Shown: piece after piece, positions 1 through 11,037 of the stretch | How positions within the stretch are numbered: the first letter of the stretch is position 1 | Layout: each line of letters begins with the position of its first letter | Assembly: GCF_002778015.1 (NCBI RefSeq) | Contig: NZ_NJPP01000004.1 | Span: 1-64,000, forward strand | DNA: 64,000 bases | From: Bartonella tribocorum | GTDB lineage: Bacteria; Pseudomonadota; Alphaproteobacteria; Rhizobiales; Rhizobiaceae | Direction of reading: 5' to 3' | Made by a program: the position numbers and the translations under genes | The notes under the pieces: generated by a model | Seen by the model: the letters and a program-made list of their open reading frames with translations, nothing else | What the model was told of the DNA's origin: nothing | Databases searched by the model: none

Positions 1-285
1 AATCTTAGATTTATTTTATAAAAATATTATATTGTTAAAGTAATAATAGTATAAGTTTTTTGTTATTATATGTATAAAAATATAAAATTTTAATTTTTGT
101 AATAAAGTTTATATTAATTGATTTTAAAATGAAATAACTATATCAGTTATTAATAATTTTTTCTTTTTTATATAAAATAATAGAAAAAAATTCCTTTACT
201 CATGAACCATATCGTGTTCCGATGGAAGAGATTACCTTTTTTAGGGTAATTTTATCTTAAAATAACTAAAGGGAACTTCCCCAAA
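1..285. other. AT-rich leader upstream of cycA
   Basis: This stretch is very AT-rich and has no plausible reading frame. Positions 231-250 can form a weak 6-bp hairpin (ATTACC with GGTAAT) followed by TTTTATC. It could be a terminator of something upstream of the window or part of the cycA leader. A purine-rich ribosome-binding stretch, AAAGGGAA, lies at about 268-275, ten bases before the cycA start. Confidence 0.4.
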
Positions 286-1677
286 ATGAATAAACAAAAT
301 TTAGAAAAAAAGCCTAAGAAGAAATTGCAACGTGGACTACATAACCGCCATATACAACTTATAGCCCTTGGTGGAGCAATTGGAACAGGTCTCTTCATGG
401 GATCAGGAAAAACAATCAGTGTAGCAGGTCCCTCAATCCTCCTCGTTTATGCGATTATTGGTTGTGCTCTATACTTTGTCATGCGTGCTATGGGAGAATT
501 ATTGCTTTCAAATACCCAATACCGATCTTTTATTGACTTCTCGACCGATCTTCTAGGGCCATGTGCTGGATTCTTTATCGGATGGACATATTGGTTGTGC
601 TGGATTGTTACTGGAACTGCTGAAGTTATTGCTATTGTCACTTACACACACTTTTGGTGGCCTGAACTCAATCCATGGATTCCTGTTATCATTGGTCTTA
701 TGTCCTTTTTAATTCTTAATCTCGTTGCCGTAAAACTCTTTGGCGAACTTGAGTTTTGGTTTGGTTTTATTAAAATCGCAGCAATTTTAGTCTTAATTGT
801 TGTGGGATTTTATATGATCCTCACCGGTTTTGTCTCTCCAAATGGCACAGTTGCTTCCCTTAGCAATATATGGAATGGTGGAAATCTTTTTCCACGGGGG
901 ATTTCTGGCTTTTTTGCTGGATTTCAAATTGTTATTTTTGCTTTTGTTGGCATTGAGCTCGCAGGAACAGCGGCCGCTGAAGTAAAAGAGCCTCAAAAAG
1001 CCTTACCACAAGCTGTCAATTCAATACCAATCCGTATTGTATTCTTTTATATTTTCTCTCTTCTTGTGATTATGTCTGTGACACCTTGGGATCAAATCAG
1101 TCCAGAAAAAAGCCCTTTTGTAACCATGTATGCACTTATTGGTATTCCAACTGCTGCTGGTTTGATGAACTTTGTTGTCCTCACAGCAGCTGCCTCTTCA
1201 GCAAATAGTGGAATTTTTTCTACCAGCCGTATTGTTTATGGGCTAGCAACACAAAAAGGAGCGCCTAAATTTTTAGCAAAACTTTCTCGTAACCACGTTC
1301 CAGCCAACGCATTATTCTTTTCATGTTTATGCATTTTATTAGGTTATGCAGTTGTATCATTATCTCAAACTCTCATAGCTGCCTTTACAATTGTTACAAC
1401 GATTGCCGCAACGTTGTTTATATTTGTATGGTCGATTATTTTGATCAGCTATATCGTCTATCGTCGCAATCGTCCTCTCCAACATACTGTCTCTCCTTAT
1501 AAAATGCCAGGAGGTGTTGTTATGTGTTGGGTGCTTCTCGTTTTCTTTGCATTCATTATTTATTTATTGTCATTAGAAGCAGATACTGCCATCGCTTTAA
1601 AATACACGCCAGCATGGTTTATATTTTTAAGCATTGTATATTTTCTTTTTGGAAGAAAAAATTATGCAAAAACTTAA
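286..1677 (+). CDS. cycA: D-serine/D-alanine/glycine permease (CycA type)
   Basis: This is an inner-membrane amino-acid:proton symporter of the APC superfamily, AAT family. The 463-residue length is close to that of E. coli CycA (about 470). After a basic N-terminus, the block TNRHIQLIA-like, GGAIGTGLFMGSGKTI (residues about 33-48) and the later stretch SGFFAGFQI...FAFVGIEL.GT.AAE match CycA as I remember it. About 12 hydrophobic segments run through the protein. Known CycA proteins import D-Ala, D-Ser and Gly; the substrate here is inferred from resemblance only. The gene stands alone, faces ilvC convergently and is closed by a strong hairpin terminator. Imported D-Ala could feed the Ddl/MurF steps encoded later in the window. 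Confidence 0.85.
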   Translation: MNKQNLEKKPKKKLQRGLHNRHIQLIALGGAIGTGLFMGSGKTISVAGPSILLVYAIIGCALYFVMRAMGELLLSNTQYRSFIDFSTDLLGPCAGFFIGWTYWLCWIVTGTAEVIAIVTYTHFWWPELNPWIPVIIGLMSFLILNLVAVKLFGELEFWFGFIKIAAILVLIVVGFYMILTGFVSPNGTVASLSNIWNGGNLFPRGISGFFAGFQIVIFAFVGIELAGTAAAEVKEPQKALPQAVNSIPIRIVFFYIFSLLVIMSVTPWDQISPEKSPFVTMYALIGIPTAAGLMNFVVLTAAASSANSGIFSTSRIVYGLATQKGAPKFLAKLSRNHVPANALFFSCLCILLGYAVVSLSQTLIAAFTIVTTIAATLFIFVWSIILISYIVYRRNRPLQHTVSPYKMPGGVVMCWVLLVFFAFIIYLLSLEADTAIALKYTPAWFIFLSIVYFLFGRKNYAKT

Positions 1678-1720
1678 AAAAATCTCTCCTCAAAAATAAA
1701 GCTTAGGCGAAAAAACATAT

Positions 1721-1751
1721 AAAAAAGGGTAACTGTCAGTTACCCTTTTTT
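1721..1751. terminator. Bidirectional terminator between cycA and ilvC
   Basis: A perfect 14-bp stem (AAAAAAGGGTAACT with AGTTACCCTTTTTT, loop GTC) is flanked by A and T runs on either side. It can therefore end transcription of cycA from the left and ilvC from the right. Confidence 0.85.
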
Positions 1752-1801
1752 GATATTTGTCTATAAAATTGTAAACGTGACAAAATATCTCTTTAGAGAC
1801 T

Positions 1802-4102
<2,301 letters not shown>

Positions 4103-4837
4103 TTACGATAATAACCGGATAAAACGCTGAACAGTCTCATGCATTCCATACTCCAATGCATCAGCAATAAGCCCATGACCAATAGAAACTTCATCAAGCC
4201 AAGGAATATTTTTGACCAGAGCAGGAAGATTCACAAGTGTCAGATCATGCCCTGCATTCATACCTAACTGTAACTCTTTCGCTCTTTTTGCAGCTAAAAC
4301 AAGTTTATTGAGCTCTTGATCTTGTGTTGCTTTGTCCTGAAGTGCTCCACCATAAGGTCCAGTGTAAAATTCCACACGATCAGCTCCTATTGCTTTAGCA
4401 ATATCAAGACCATCAATAGTAGGATTAGCAAAAAGTGATACGCGAATCTTTCTTTTTTTTAAATGCTGAATAATAGGCGCTAAAAATTCTGCATCATGAG
4501 CAAAATTCCAACCATGATCAGACGTTGACTGATCTGGATCATCCGGAACAAGAGTAATTTGGTCGGCATAGTTTTTAGCGATATCCAAAAATTTATCACT
4601 TGGATAACCTTCAATATTAAACTCAGCAGTAGGGAAAGTGTTCTTTATTAAACCGTATATATCTGGCAAATCCGCAAAACGAATATGCCTTTCATCAGGG
4701 CGTGGATGAACCGTCAAACCCGCTGCTCCAGCGGCAAGCGCTATATGCCCAATATTCTTGATACTTGGCCAGGGAAGGTTGCGTCGATTGCGCAAAACAG
4801 CAACAGCATTAAGATTAACTGAAAGTTTTACCGCCAT
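4103..4837 (-). CDS. pdxJ: Pyridoxine 5'-phosphate synthase
   Basis: PdxJ condenses 1-deoxyxylulose 5-phosphate with 3-amino-2-oxopropyl phosphate to give pyridoxine phosphate, the last ring-forming step of DXP-dependent vitamin B6 synthesis. From the start chosen here the protein begins [19 protein letters not shown] and has 244 residues, the usual family length. A further in-frame extension of 25 residues upstream is out of family. Conserved blocks are visible: HPRPDERHI near the N-terminus, EFNIEG, TLVPD and the C-terminal GHGLIADAL. It is a TIM-barrel cytosolic enzyme. It sits 84 bases downstream of the RecD-like helicase gene on the same strand, so the two may be co-transcribed. Beyond it lies the long empty stretch before ilvC. 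Confidence 0.94.
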   Translation of the reverse strand: MAVKLSVNLNAVAVLRNRRNLPWPSIKNIGHIALAAGAAGLTVHPRPDERHIRFADLPDIYGLIKNTFPTAEFNIEGYPSDKFLDIAKNYADQITLVPDDPDQSTSDHGWNFAHDAEFLAPIIQHLKKRKIRVSLFANPTIDGLDIAKAIGADRVEFYTGPYGGALQDKATQDQELNKLVLAAKRAKELQLGMNAGHDLTLVNLPALVKNIPWLDEVSIGHGLIADALEYGMHETVQRFIRLLS

Positions 4838-4921
4838 GCCCATTTCCATTTTTCTACAGAGTGTAACAAGATAGAAAAATGGCATTTTCCATCTGAAATT
4901 CATATGATACACATATTTTCT

Positions 4922-6043
4922 CTATCGAACAATCGTTAAATACTCTGCTGCACGGGTAATTCCCGTATAAAGCCAGCGGGCATACATATCACGAAATGCA
5001 AAACTTTCATCAAACAAAACAACGTTATTCCATTGAGAACCTTGCGCTTTATGTACCGTCAATGCATACCCATAATCAAAATCATCATAGCGCTTTTTTA
5101 ATTGCCATGAAATTTCCTGATCGGGGTTTTCAAACGCTGCTTTTAAAAGTTTAATCTTTGCTACCCCACGCTCACTTTCTTCTGGTTTTACAAGAAGATT
5201 AATGCTTGGTTTAACTGTCTCCTTCTGTGAAGTCATCACTTTCCATAAAGAGCCATTTAACAAACCTTTGGGAGGATCATTTCGCAAACACACAAGCTTA
5301 TCTCCCGCTTGCGGATAATCTGCTGTAAATCCCTTTAACATACGTAACCGTTGATTATAAAGGTAGCGTGTACGATTAATCCCTACCAAAACCTGATCAG
5401 CATCCAAAACCAATTGTTGATTAACCTCTTTACGTGTAACAACGCGCGCCTCTCCATAGTCACCATAAGCAATATCGCGTCCTTCACGTACATCCATAGC
5501 AAGACGTATAATCGGATTATCTCGCGCTTGCCGATGAATTTCTGAGAGAAGAAAATCTGGTTCCCCATTCGAAAAAAAACCTCCACCTGATATAGGAGGC
5601 AATTGACCAGGATCACCAAGAACAAGAATTGGTGTCCGAAAGCTCATTAAATCACGTGCCAATTGTTCATCGACCATAGAGCATTCATCAACAACAATGA
5701 GTTTAGCCTGTGCCGCAGCACTTCTTCGATTTAATGCAAATGTTGGAGCAATAGACTTTTTTCCCGTAATTTCATCGGAAACTTCCTCTTCTCCACGCGG
5801 ACAATAAATCAATGAATGAATCGTACAAGCATTGCTTGCACCTTTAGAACGTAAAACCTGCGCCGCCTTCCCTGTAAAAGCAGCAAACTGGACAGAACCA
5901 TCAACTGTTTCTGCAAAATAGCGCGCAAGCGTTGTCTTACCCGTCCCCGCATAGCCAAAAAGGCGAAAAAGAGGAGAACGCCCTTCTTTCAACCACGCGG
6001 CAACAGCCTTCAATGCATTATCCTGTTCCAACGAAAATTGCAT
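4922..6043 (-). CDS. RecD-like ATP-dependent DNA helicase (UvrD/RecD2-type AAA ATPase)
   Basis: This is a stand-alone superfamily 1 helicase of 373 residues, much shorter than RecD of the RecBCD enzyme (about 600) and without RecB or RecC in the window. Motif I (GYAGTGKT) is at residues 30-37, motif II (DECS) at 119-122 and motif III (GDPGQLPP) at 143-150. The C-terminal motifs VHKAQG (about 330-335) and TGITRA (about 360-365) are both present, so the motor should be active. Compact proteins of this kind are common in Alphaproteobacteria and are usually annotated as AAA family ATPase or ATP-dependent RecD-like helicase. A role in DNA repair or recombination is inference. pdxJ follows on the same strand. 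Confidence 0.85.
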   Translation of the reverse strand: MQFSLEQDNALKAVAAWLKEGRSPLFRLFGYAGTGKTTLARYFAETVDGSVQFAAFTGKAAQVLRSKGASNACTIHSLIYCPRGEEEVSDEITGKKSIAPTFALNRRSAAAQAKLIVVDECSMVDEQLARDLMSFRTPILVLGDPGQLPPISGGGFFSNGEPDFLLSEIHRQARDNPIIRLAMDVREGRDIAYGDYGEARVVTRKEVNQQLVLDADQVLVGINRTRYLYNQRLRMLKGFTADYPQAGDKLVCLRNDPPKGLLNGSLWKVMTSQKETVKPSINLLVKPEESERGVAKIKLLKAAFENPDQEISWQLKKRYDDFDYGYALTVHKAQGSQWNNVVLFDESFAFRDMYARWLYTGITRAAEYLTIVR

Positions 6044-6626
6044 ATTTTATCAAAATAAGATTCGCATAAAAAGAGCAAGCATTAAAAGCATGATCAAAAA
6101 ACTGTCGTTAAGAATTTTTCACACATAAGCTCTCTAACAACTTTTGTAGCATGAGTTATCAATTATTTCCCCATTGCCTTTTCAAGATATTGGAACAATC
6201 TCAATTTATCTTTACATCAATCTTCAAGGTAAGACCTTATACCTATCAAATAAAATATCATTTTTTACAACAGTAACATCAACAATGGAGTATGCATATC
6301 TTAAATTTAAAATAACGCCTCTATACGCTTTTTCTAACCCAAATTTAGAATAAGAAAAAGAGCATCGCAATAACAAAACCATCGCTAGAAAATGCCCTTA
6401 ACAGGATAAGAATAACGTAATTTTACGAATACTATTTTACACAATCAATGAGCTTTCTTGCTCATGAAAATAAAGTACATCCACTATGGCGAGATAATAA
6501 TTAAATATATCAAAGACCTTTTGGCAGAAATAGAAAAAGCTCTCAACAAAACGACTTAATCCTATGATGATACACCTATAAAGTTCCTATCGCCCTCCTA
6601 TCATAATTTTAATAAGTTTACTCTTC
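6044..6626. other. Non-coding stretch, left edge of the decayed accessory block
   Basis: No gene is recognised here. A short intact frame of 31 codons (6464-6559, +, ending AEIEKALNKTT) has some coding look but no convincing ribosome-binding site. It may be another scrap of the degraded region that follows. Confidence 0.35.
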
Positions 6627-7025
6627 ATGTTACAGATGAATTATATCTCAACGAATAAAGAGAAACATCACGCTTATATGAAGAACGCTTTATCTCCACA
6701 AATATATTGCTTTTTCTGTTTCGACAATAAAATCTGGTTCGCAAATATGGCCTTCTTGCTAGTCTATTATAAGAAAACAGGGACATGATTTCATGTCCAG
6801 CATAGCCCTTCAAGTTCGTCTTCCAGAATATGAGAAAAGCGCAATTCTCCATCTGCTAAGTCAAACTTTCTCTTTTCGTCACAATGTGTTAAAGTTTATA
6901 AAAACGAACTGATTAATACTATTCTTATTGCTAGAAATAACAATGAAATCAAGGAGGATAATTTATTAAGAGACTTGGCGTTATGTCAAAATATCAGCGC
7001 TGAGATTGCTTTTGGATTGTTTTAG
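6627..7025 (+). pseudogene. Degraded coding remnant at the head of the accessory block
   Basis: Three successive + strand frames join end to end with coding-like composition and only small shifts between them. The first is 6627-6788 (53 codons, ..YCFFCFDNKIWFANMAFLL..). The second is 6793-6912 (39 codons, MSSIALQVRLPEYEKSAI..). The third runs from about 6900 to 7025 (..NTILIARNNNEIKEDNLL.., ending IAFGLF). One-base changes near 6785 and 6895-6912 would fuse them into a single protein of about 130 residues. It ends 50 bases before the hydroxyacid dehydrogenase gene and points the same way, so it was probably the first gene of that unit. I do not recognise the family. A long antisense frame over the same stretch has no better claim. 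Confidence 0.4.
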
Positions 7026-7074
7026 AAATGAAATAATGAGCGCCAATATTGATGAATGAAATGGGAGGCTTAAA

Positions 7075-8001
7075 TTGAAAATATTAATTCCAAATGACTA
7101 TCAAAAAGCCACCCTAACATTACAGTCTATTGCAAAATTAATGAAATCGCATGAAGTGCTGGTTATCAATAATTTAGCTAAAGAATGTGATTTAGAAGAT
7201 AAGCTCAAAGAGATCGATATTCTTATCTTAATCAGAGAGCGAACGATAATTGATAGAAATCTTCTCTTAAAACTACCAAATTTAAAATTAATCTGCCAAA
7301 CGGGCCCTATAGGTTCACATATTGATATAGAAGCTTGTAGCGACTTAGGAATTGAAATATTCGATGGTGGTGGAGATGCAACTTCTGCTGCTGAATTTGC
7401 GTGGCTCTTAATGATGTCGGCGCGTAGAAAACTGTGTAAATCTGTATCTGATATGAAAAAAGGACGATGGCAAACAACATTTGGCAACCAAATGAAAGGA
7501 GCTACTCTTGGAATCTTCGGGTTTGGGCATATTGGTAAAATGGTTGCTCAATATGCTCAAGCTTTCGGCATATCCATTTTAGTTTATGGGAGTAAGCGTG
7601 TAACGCAAGAAGCAAAAAATTTAGGTTATCATTTTACGCATTCAAAAGATGAATTTTTTACACGTCCTGACATTATATCCATCCATTTACGTTTAAGCGA
7701 GAAAACCAGAGAAATCATAAAATTAGATGATCTATTGCGTATGAAACCTCATGCTATTTTTGTTAACACAGCACGTTCAGCTTTGGTTGAAAAAGGGGCG
7801 ATAGAAAAAATACTAAGTTTGGAAAATTCAATTTATTTTGCACTGAATGTTTATGACAGCGAGCCAGTATATGAGAGCAAATTATTGCAATCAGATAGAG
7901 TTCTTTGCACACCGCATCTTGGCTATGTGACTGGAGAAAGCTTTGAAAATTATATTGAAAAAGCTTGCCAAAATATAGAGTCTTTTATGAAGAGCGCTTA
8001 A
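7075..8001 (+). CDS. D-isomer specific 2-hydroxyacid dehydrogenase family protein
   Basis: This is an NAD(P)-dependent oxidoreductase of the phosphoglycerate/formate/D-lactate dehydrogenase family, 308 residues, the normal size of a two-domain member lacking regulatory extensions. The Rossmann motif GFGHIG lies near residue 148. The catalytic triad is complete: Arg in the SIHLRLSEKTR block, Glu in YDSEP, and His in CTPHLG. The start is TTG, supported by GGGAGG seven bases upstream; no better ATG exists. The substrate is unknown: SerA-like activity is possible, but the ACT domain of many SerA enzymes is missing. It is the only intact gene in a decaying + strand unit with an MFS exporter and a 2-oxoglutarate-dependent oxygenase, which suggests secondary or specialised metabolism rather than serine synthesis. 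Confidence 0.85.
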   Translation: MKILIPNDYQKATLTLQSIAKLMKSHEVLVINNLAKECDLEDKLKEIDILILIRERTIIDRNLLLKLPNLKLICQTGPIGSHIDIEACSDLGIEIFDGGGDATSAAEFAWLLMMSARRKLCKSVSDMKKGRWQTTFGNQMKGATLGIFGFGHIGKMVAQYAQAFGISILVYGSKRVTQEAKNLGYHFTHSKDEFFTRPDIISIHLRLSEKTREIIKLDDLLRMKPHAIFVNTARSALVEKGAIEKILSLENSIYFALNVYDSEPVYESKLLQSDRVLCTPHLGYVTGESFENYIEKACQNIESFMKSA

Positions 8002-8231
8002 TGCCGGCTGAGCTAATGTCTGTAAAATTTATCTTATAGCGCTAGCGTATCAAATTTGCACGACACATAATAGCTTATTTCCTTCAATTAGGCATATACC
8101 TTAGCTTTCATATTAATAATAATCGTATTGACAGATTTTTATGTAATCAGCATAAAATACTTAATTTATTGTCGCAATCATTATTTAAAAAGGCTATTTT
8201 ATTAGGATACACTTTAATTGGAGGGGGCATA

Positions 8232-9437
8232 GTGAGCAATAATAAATTTATAGAAAAGAATTATTATAGATGGATTGTATTGCTTGTTGCCACTATCGTT
8301 CAAACATCAGCCTGCTTCTTTGTTCAAGGGCTTGGTCCTTTAGCTGAATTTTTTAAGAAGGATTTCTCGCTTAGTGACTCTCAGATAGGTTTGTTGTCTT
8401 CAGCAGCGCAGCTCCTACCTATTATTGGGTTACTTGTAGCTGGCGAATTACTAGACAAGTTTAACGAGCGCTATATTGTTGGAGCTGGTGCGATCGGTGT
8501 TTCTGTCGCTCTTTTGTTGGAAGCAGTCGCAGATAACTATATTTCCCTTTTGGTTTGTTTGCTCATTGTAGGGGGATTTTACAGTTCTGCTCAACCTGGT
8601 GGCGCTAAATCTGTTGCTTCATGGTTTCCACAATCGCAGCGTGGATTTGCAATGGGAATAAGTCAAGCAGGACTACCGTTAGGGTGGAGCATTAGCTGGA
8701 ATAGTTCTTCCTGCTCGTGCGTTTGTCTATGGCATACAAGGTGCATTTTTGGTCGGTGCCATAGTTTCTTTTTTTAGGTGGCTGTCTATTTATTATTTTT
8801 TATCACTCACCAGCAAAAGTTGTAGCTATCGTTCCAGAAAGTAAGGCAAGAGCTTCGTTCTATGCAAATGTAAGATCTCGTCTTGCGATGTTGGCTGCGC
8901 CGCATATGAAGAATATTATTTTTTCAGGCGTTTCACTTGTGATCGTTCAATATGTATTAACCATTTTTATAACGATTTATTTTTATAGAATCTATTACCT
9001 ATCTTTAGATAAAAGTGCTTATTTATTTTTTGTCTCACAAGCTGCTGGTGCCTTAAGAAGAATTATTTTAACAGCATGGAGTGATCATTATAGAAAAGGA
9101 TAATTTTTTTCCTTCCTTGTTTTGCATGATTACAGTCGTTTTTGGATTTTTAATATTAATTTTGGGCATTAGTGGATCCATAATTTATTTAACTATTTTA
9201 TCTGCTTGGTTAGGTTTTTTCGGATTGGGATGGTATGGCCCGTAAGTTGCTTATATTGTAGATACTTCGCCGAAAGAAAGCGTTGGCTTTTCTCTGGGTT
9301 TAGCCATGTCTGTAAATCAAATCGCAATTATTACGGCTCCATCATTATTTGGATTCATCCAAGATTTTACAGACACTTATTTACGAACATGGCTGATTTT
9401 ACTTATTGTTTTTTCACTTTTCTTAATAAAAAAGTAG
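8232..9437 (+). pseudogene. MFS transporter, disrupted by frameshifts and a stop
   Basis: The conceptual protein is a major facilitator superfamily carrier of about 400 residues with typical hydrophobic segments. It has an N-terminal half of intact character (FFKKDFSLSDSQIGLL.. to ..GISQAGLPLGGALAG) and a C-terminal half ending LIVFSLFLIKK. Lesions seen: an extra base near 8685, an extra T in the T7 run 8769-8775, a third shift in the T-rich stretch about 9103-9115, and an in-frame TAA at 9243-9245. The best start is GTG at 8232, preceded four bases away by GGAGGGGG; a longer TTG start at 8169 is less likely. With four lesions it is clearly dead. It probably once exported or imported the small molecule made by its neighbours. 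Confidence 0.85.
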
Positions 9438-9464
9438 AAAGATATAATTGGGGAGGAAATTATC

Positions 9465-10420
9465 ATGAACAATGAAAATACTTTTGAGTTGAGAAATGTC
9501 GAAAAAGACAAACTTTGGGAGGCTTTAGAGCATGTTATTTATAATCCGCACAGTATATTGAATATTCGCTTGAGCTCAAAAAAATAGCATTGTTGCTATT
9601 ACCCCATAGAATATTGACAATTCTTATGAATCAAAAGATGCCTATTACCCCTAGAGCGTATTTAATCTTTGAAACCCTTCCAATTGATAGACAAATTAAT
9701 ACGTCACCTAATCCTTATAATTTAGATGCGTCTTGTAAAAGTAGCTATATTAGCGAAAATTTAATTATGATGTTTTCTTTATTAATCGGAGAGCTTTACT
9801 CAATTAAATATGAAAGCGAACATATCGTCGATAACCAAGTGCCCTTTAGAAGATAATAAAAAAGATTATACAGGATTAGGATCTGAAGTTGAGTTAGATT
9901 TTCATAGAGAAAATACTGCACTAAAATTTATAACGGGTTTAAATTTATCTCCCAAAGGGATTCTTTACCTAGTGTTCGCAATGATGTTGCTGGCCCGTTA
10001 ACGAGAATATCTGATGCACATCTCGCTTTAAAACTTTTAAGCGAAGAGAATCTGAAGAGCTTAAATGAGGGGAACTTTACAAATAAAGTGCCCCTCATTC
10101 AAGGGGACAGTGAATTTCCAGATATCAGCGCTGTTTTTTATCCGGGCATGTTAGAGCCACAGTCAAAAAAAGCCAAGGAAGCTTTAGATCATTTTTATGA
10201 AGCTATTAAGGCTGTATCTTTTGGAATTGATGTACAACCAGGAAGATTATTATACATTGATAACAGAATGGCTCTACACTCTAGAGATAAATTTGGGGGA
10301 TCATTTGATCATTATAAAAATCCAATGCGGTGGATTCAAAGAGTGTTTGTGTCTGCTGATTTATGGAATCATAGATATGTAGAACAAATAAAAGAAAGAG
10401 TATTTGATTTTCAATGTTAA
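9465..10420 (+). pseudogene. Fe(II)/2-oxoglutarate-dependent oxygenase (asparagine oxygenase/clavaminate synthase-like), disrupted
   Basis: Spliced across frames, the product resembles the TauD/clavaminate-synthase branch that hydroxylates free amino acids (AsnO, VioC type). The iron-binding HxE appears as FHREN at about 9900-9915. The distal His lies in the block DNRMALHSRDKF, preceded by PGRLLYI as in that family, and a C-terminal Arg-rich strand (RWIQRVFVS) follows. Shifts occur near 9545, 9855 and 9960. The start is ATG with GGGGAGGAA upstream, 27 bases after the MFS frame ends, so the two were one operon. The exact substrate cannot be told. Because the iron ligands survive and damage is limited to indels, inactivation looks fairly recent. 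Confidence 0.7.
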
Positions 10421-11037
10421 TACCTGATAATGATATGATGTTGAATATTATTCTGATTTACATATTGACAACACATCGCATATGTATAGATTTCCCCCGC
10501 ATCATCAGGTAAGGTTACGACCTAATTATAAGCTATGCTGGCCAATTGATTTTCTATGGCTGCATTTGATCTTTGTTACTTTTGCTCTTCCTTTCAAGCC
10601 GCTAGGGGGATTCTCCGATCAAGCCCTTAAAAGAGCGATTTGAAGTCATTTCATAATGCTAAATCAAAACGTAGTGACAAACTTTTCTATTGTTTTCATA
10701 AGCATGACGGTTTGCATGGTTGCACCCTTCAAACACGGTGGCTTTTTTCTTGCACACATATATTATCTAAAAAATGCAACGAAATCGCTATTAATCTAAA
10801 CATATGAATTAAAAAAACAAACATCGCGTACAAATAAATTCAAACATAATTGGGCATACGACTTATAACATTTTTGAGATGAAACAATAATAATACACCC
10901 CATGCCTTTAAACAAAGAATGAAAATCATAAAATAAGCTCTAGGAATAAGAGGAACCCTTCACAAAGAAGAGACGGAGATGAAGACTCCAAAGACGTCAT
11001 CATCACCGTCCTACACTATTTTGTTAACACATTCATT
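10421..11037. other. Non-coding stretch downstream of ilvI; ilvH not found
   Basis: No gene is seen in about 600 bases between the dead oxygenase (+) and the end of ilvI (-). On the minus strand, 34 bases after the ilvI stop, AGGA followed by ATGATG opens a 25-codon frame (10926-11003) that has no resemblance to IlvH/IlvN. It could be what is left of the original small-subunit start, or chance. The acetolactate synthase small subunit normally follows ilvI here in related bacteria. Confidence 0.4.

Noticed and set aside
6625-6852. 75-codon minus-strand frame
   Set aside because: It lies antisense to the + strand remnant frames, which have better coding character and fit the direction of the neighbouring genes.
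10480-10680. Possible insertion-sequence scar in the gap downstream of the dead oxygenase
   Set aside because: No terminal inverted repeats, no target duplication and no transposase frame could be read on either strand.
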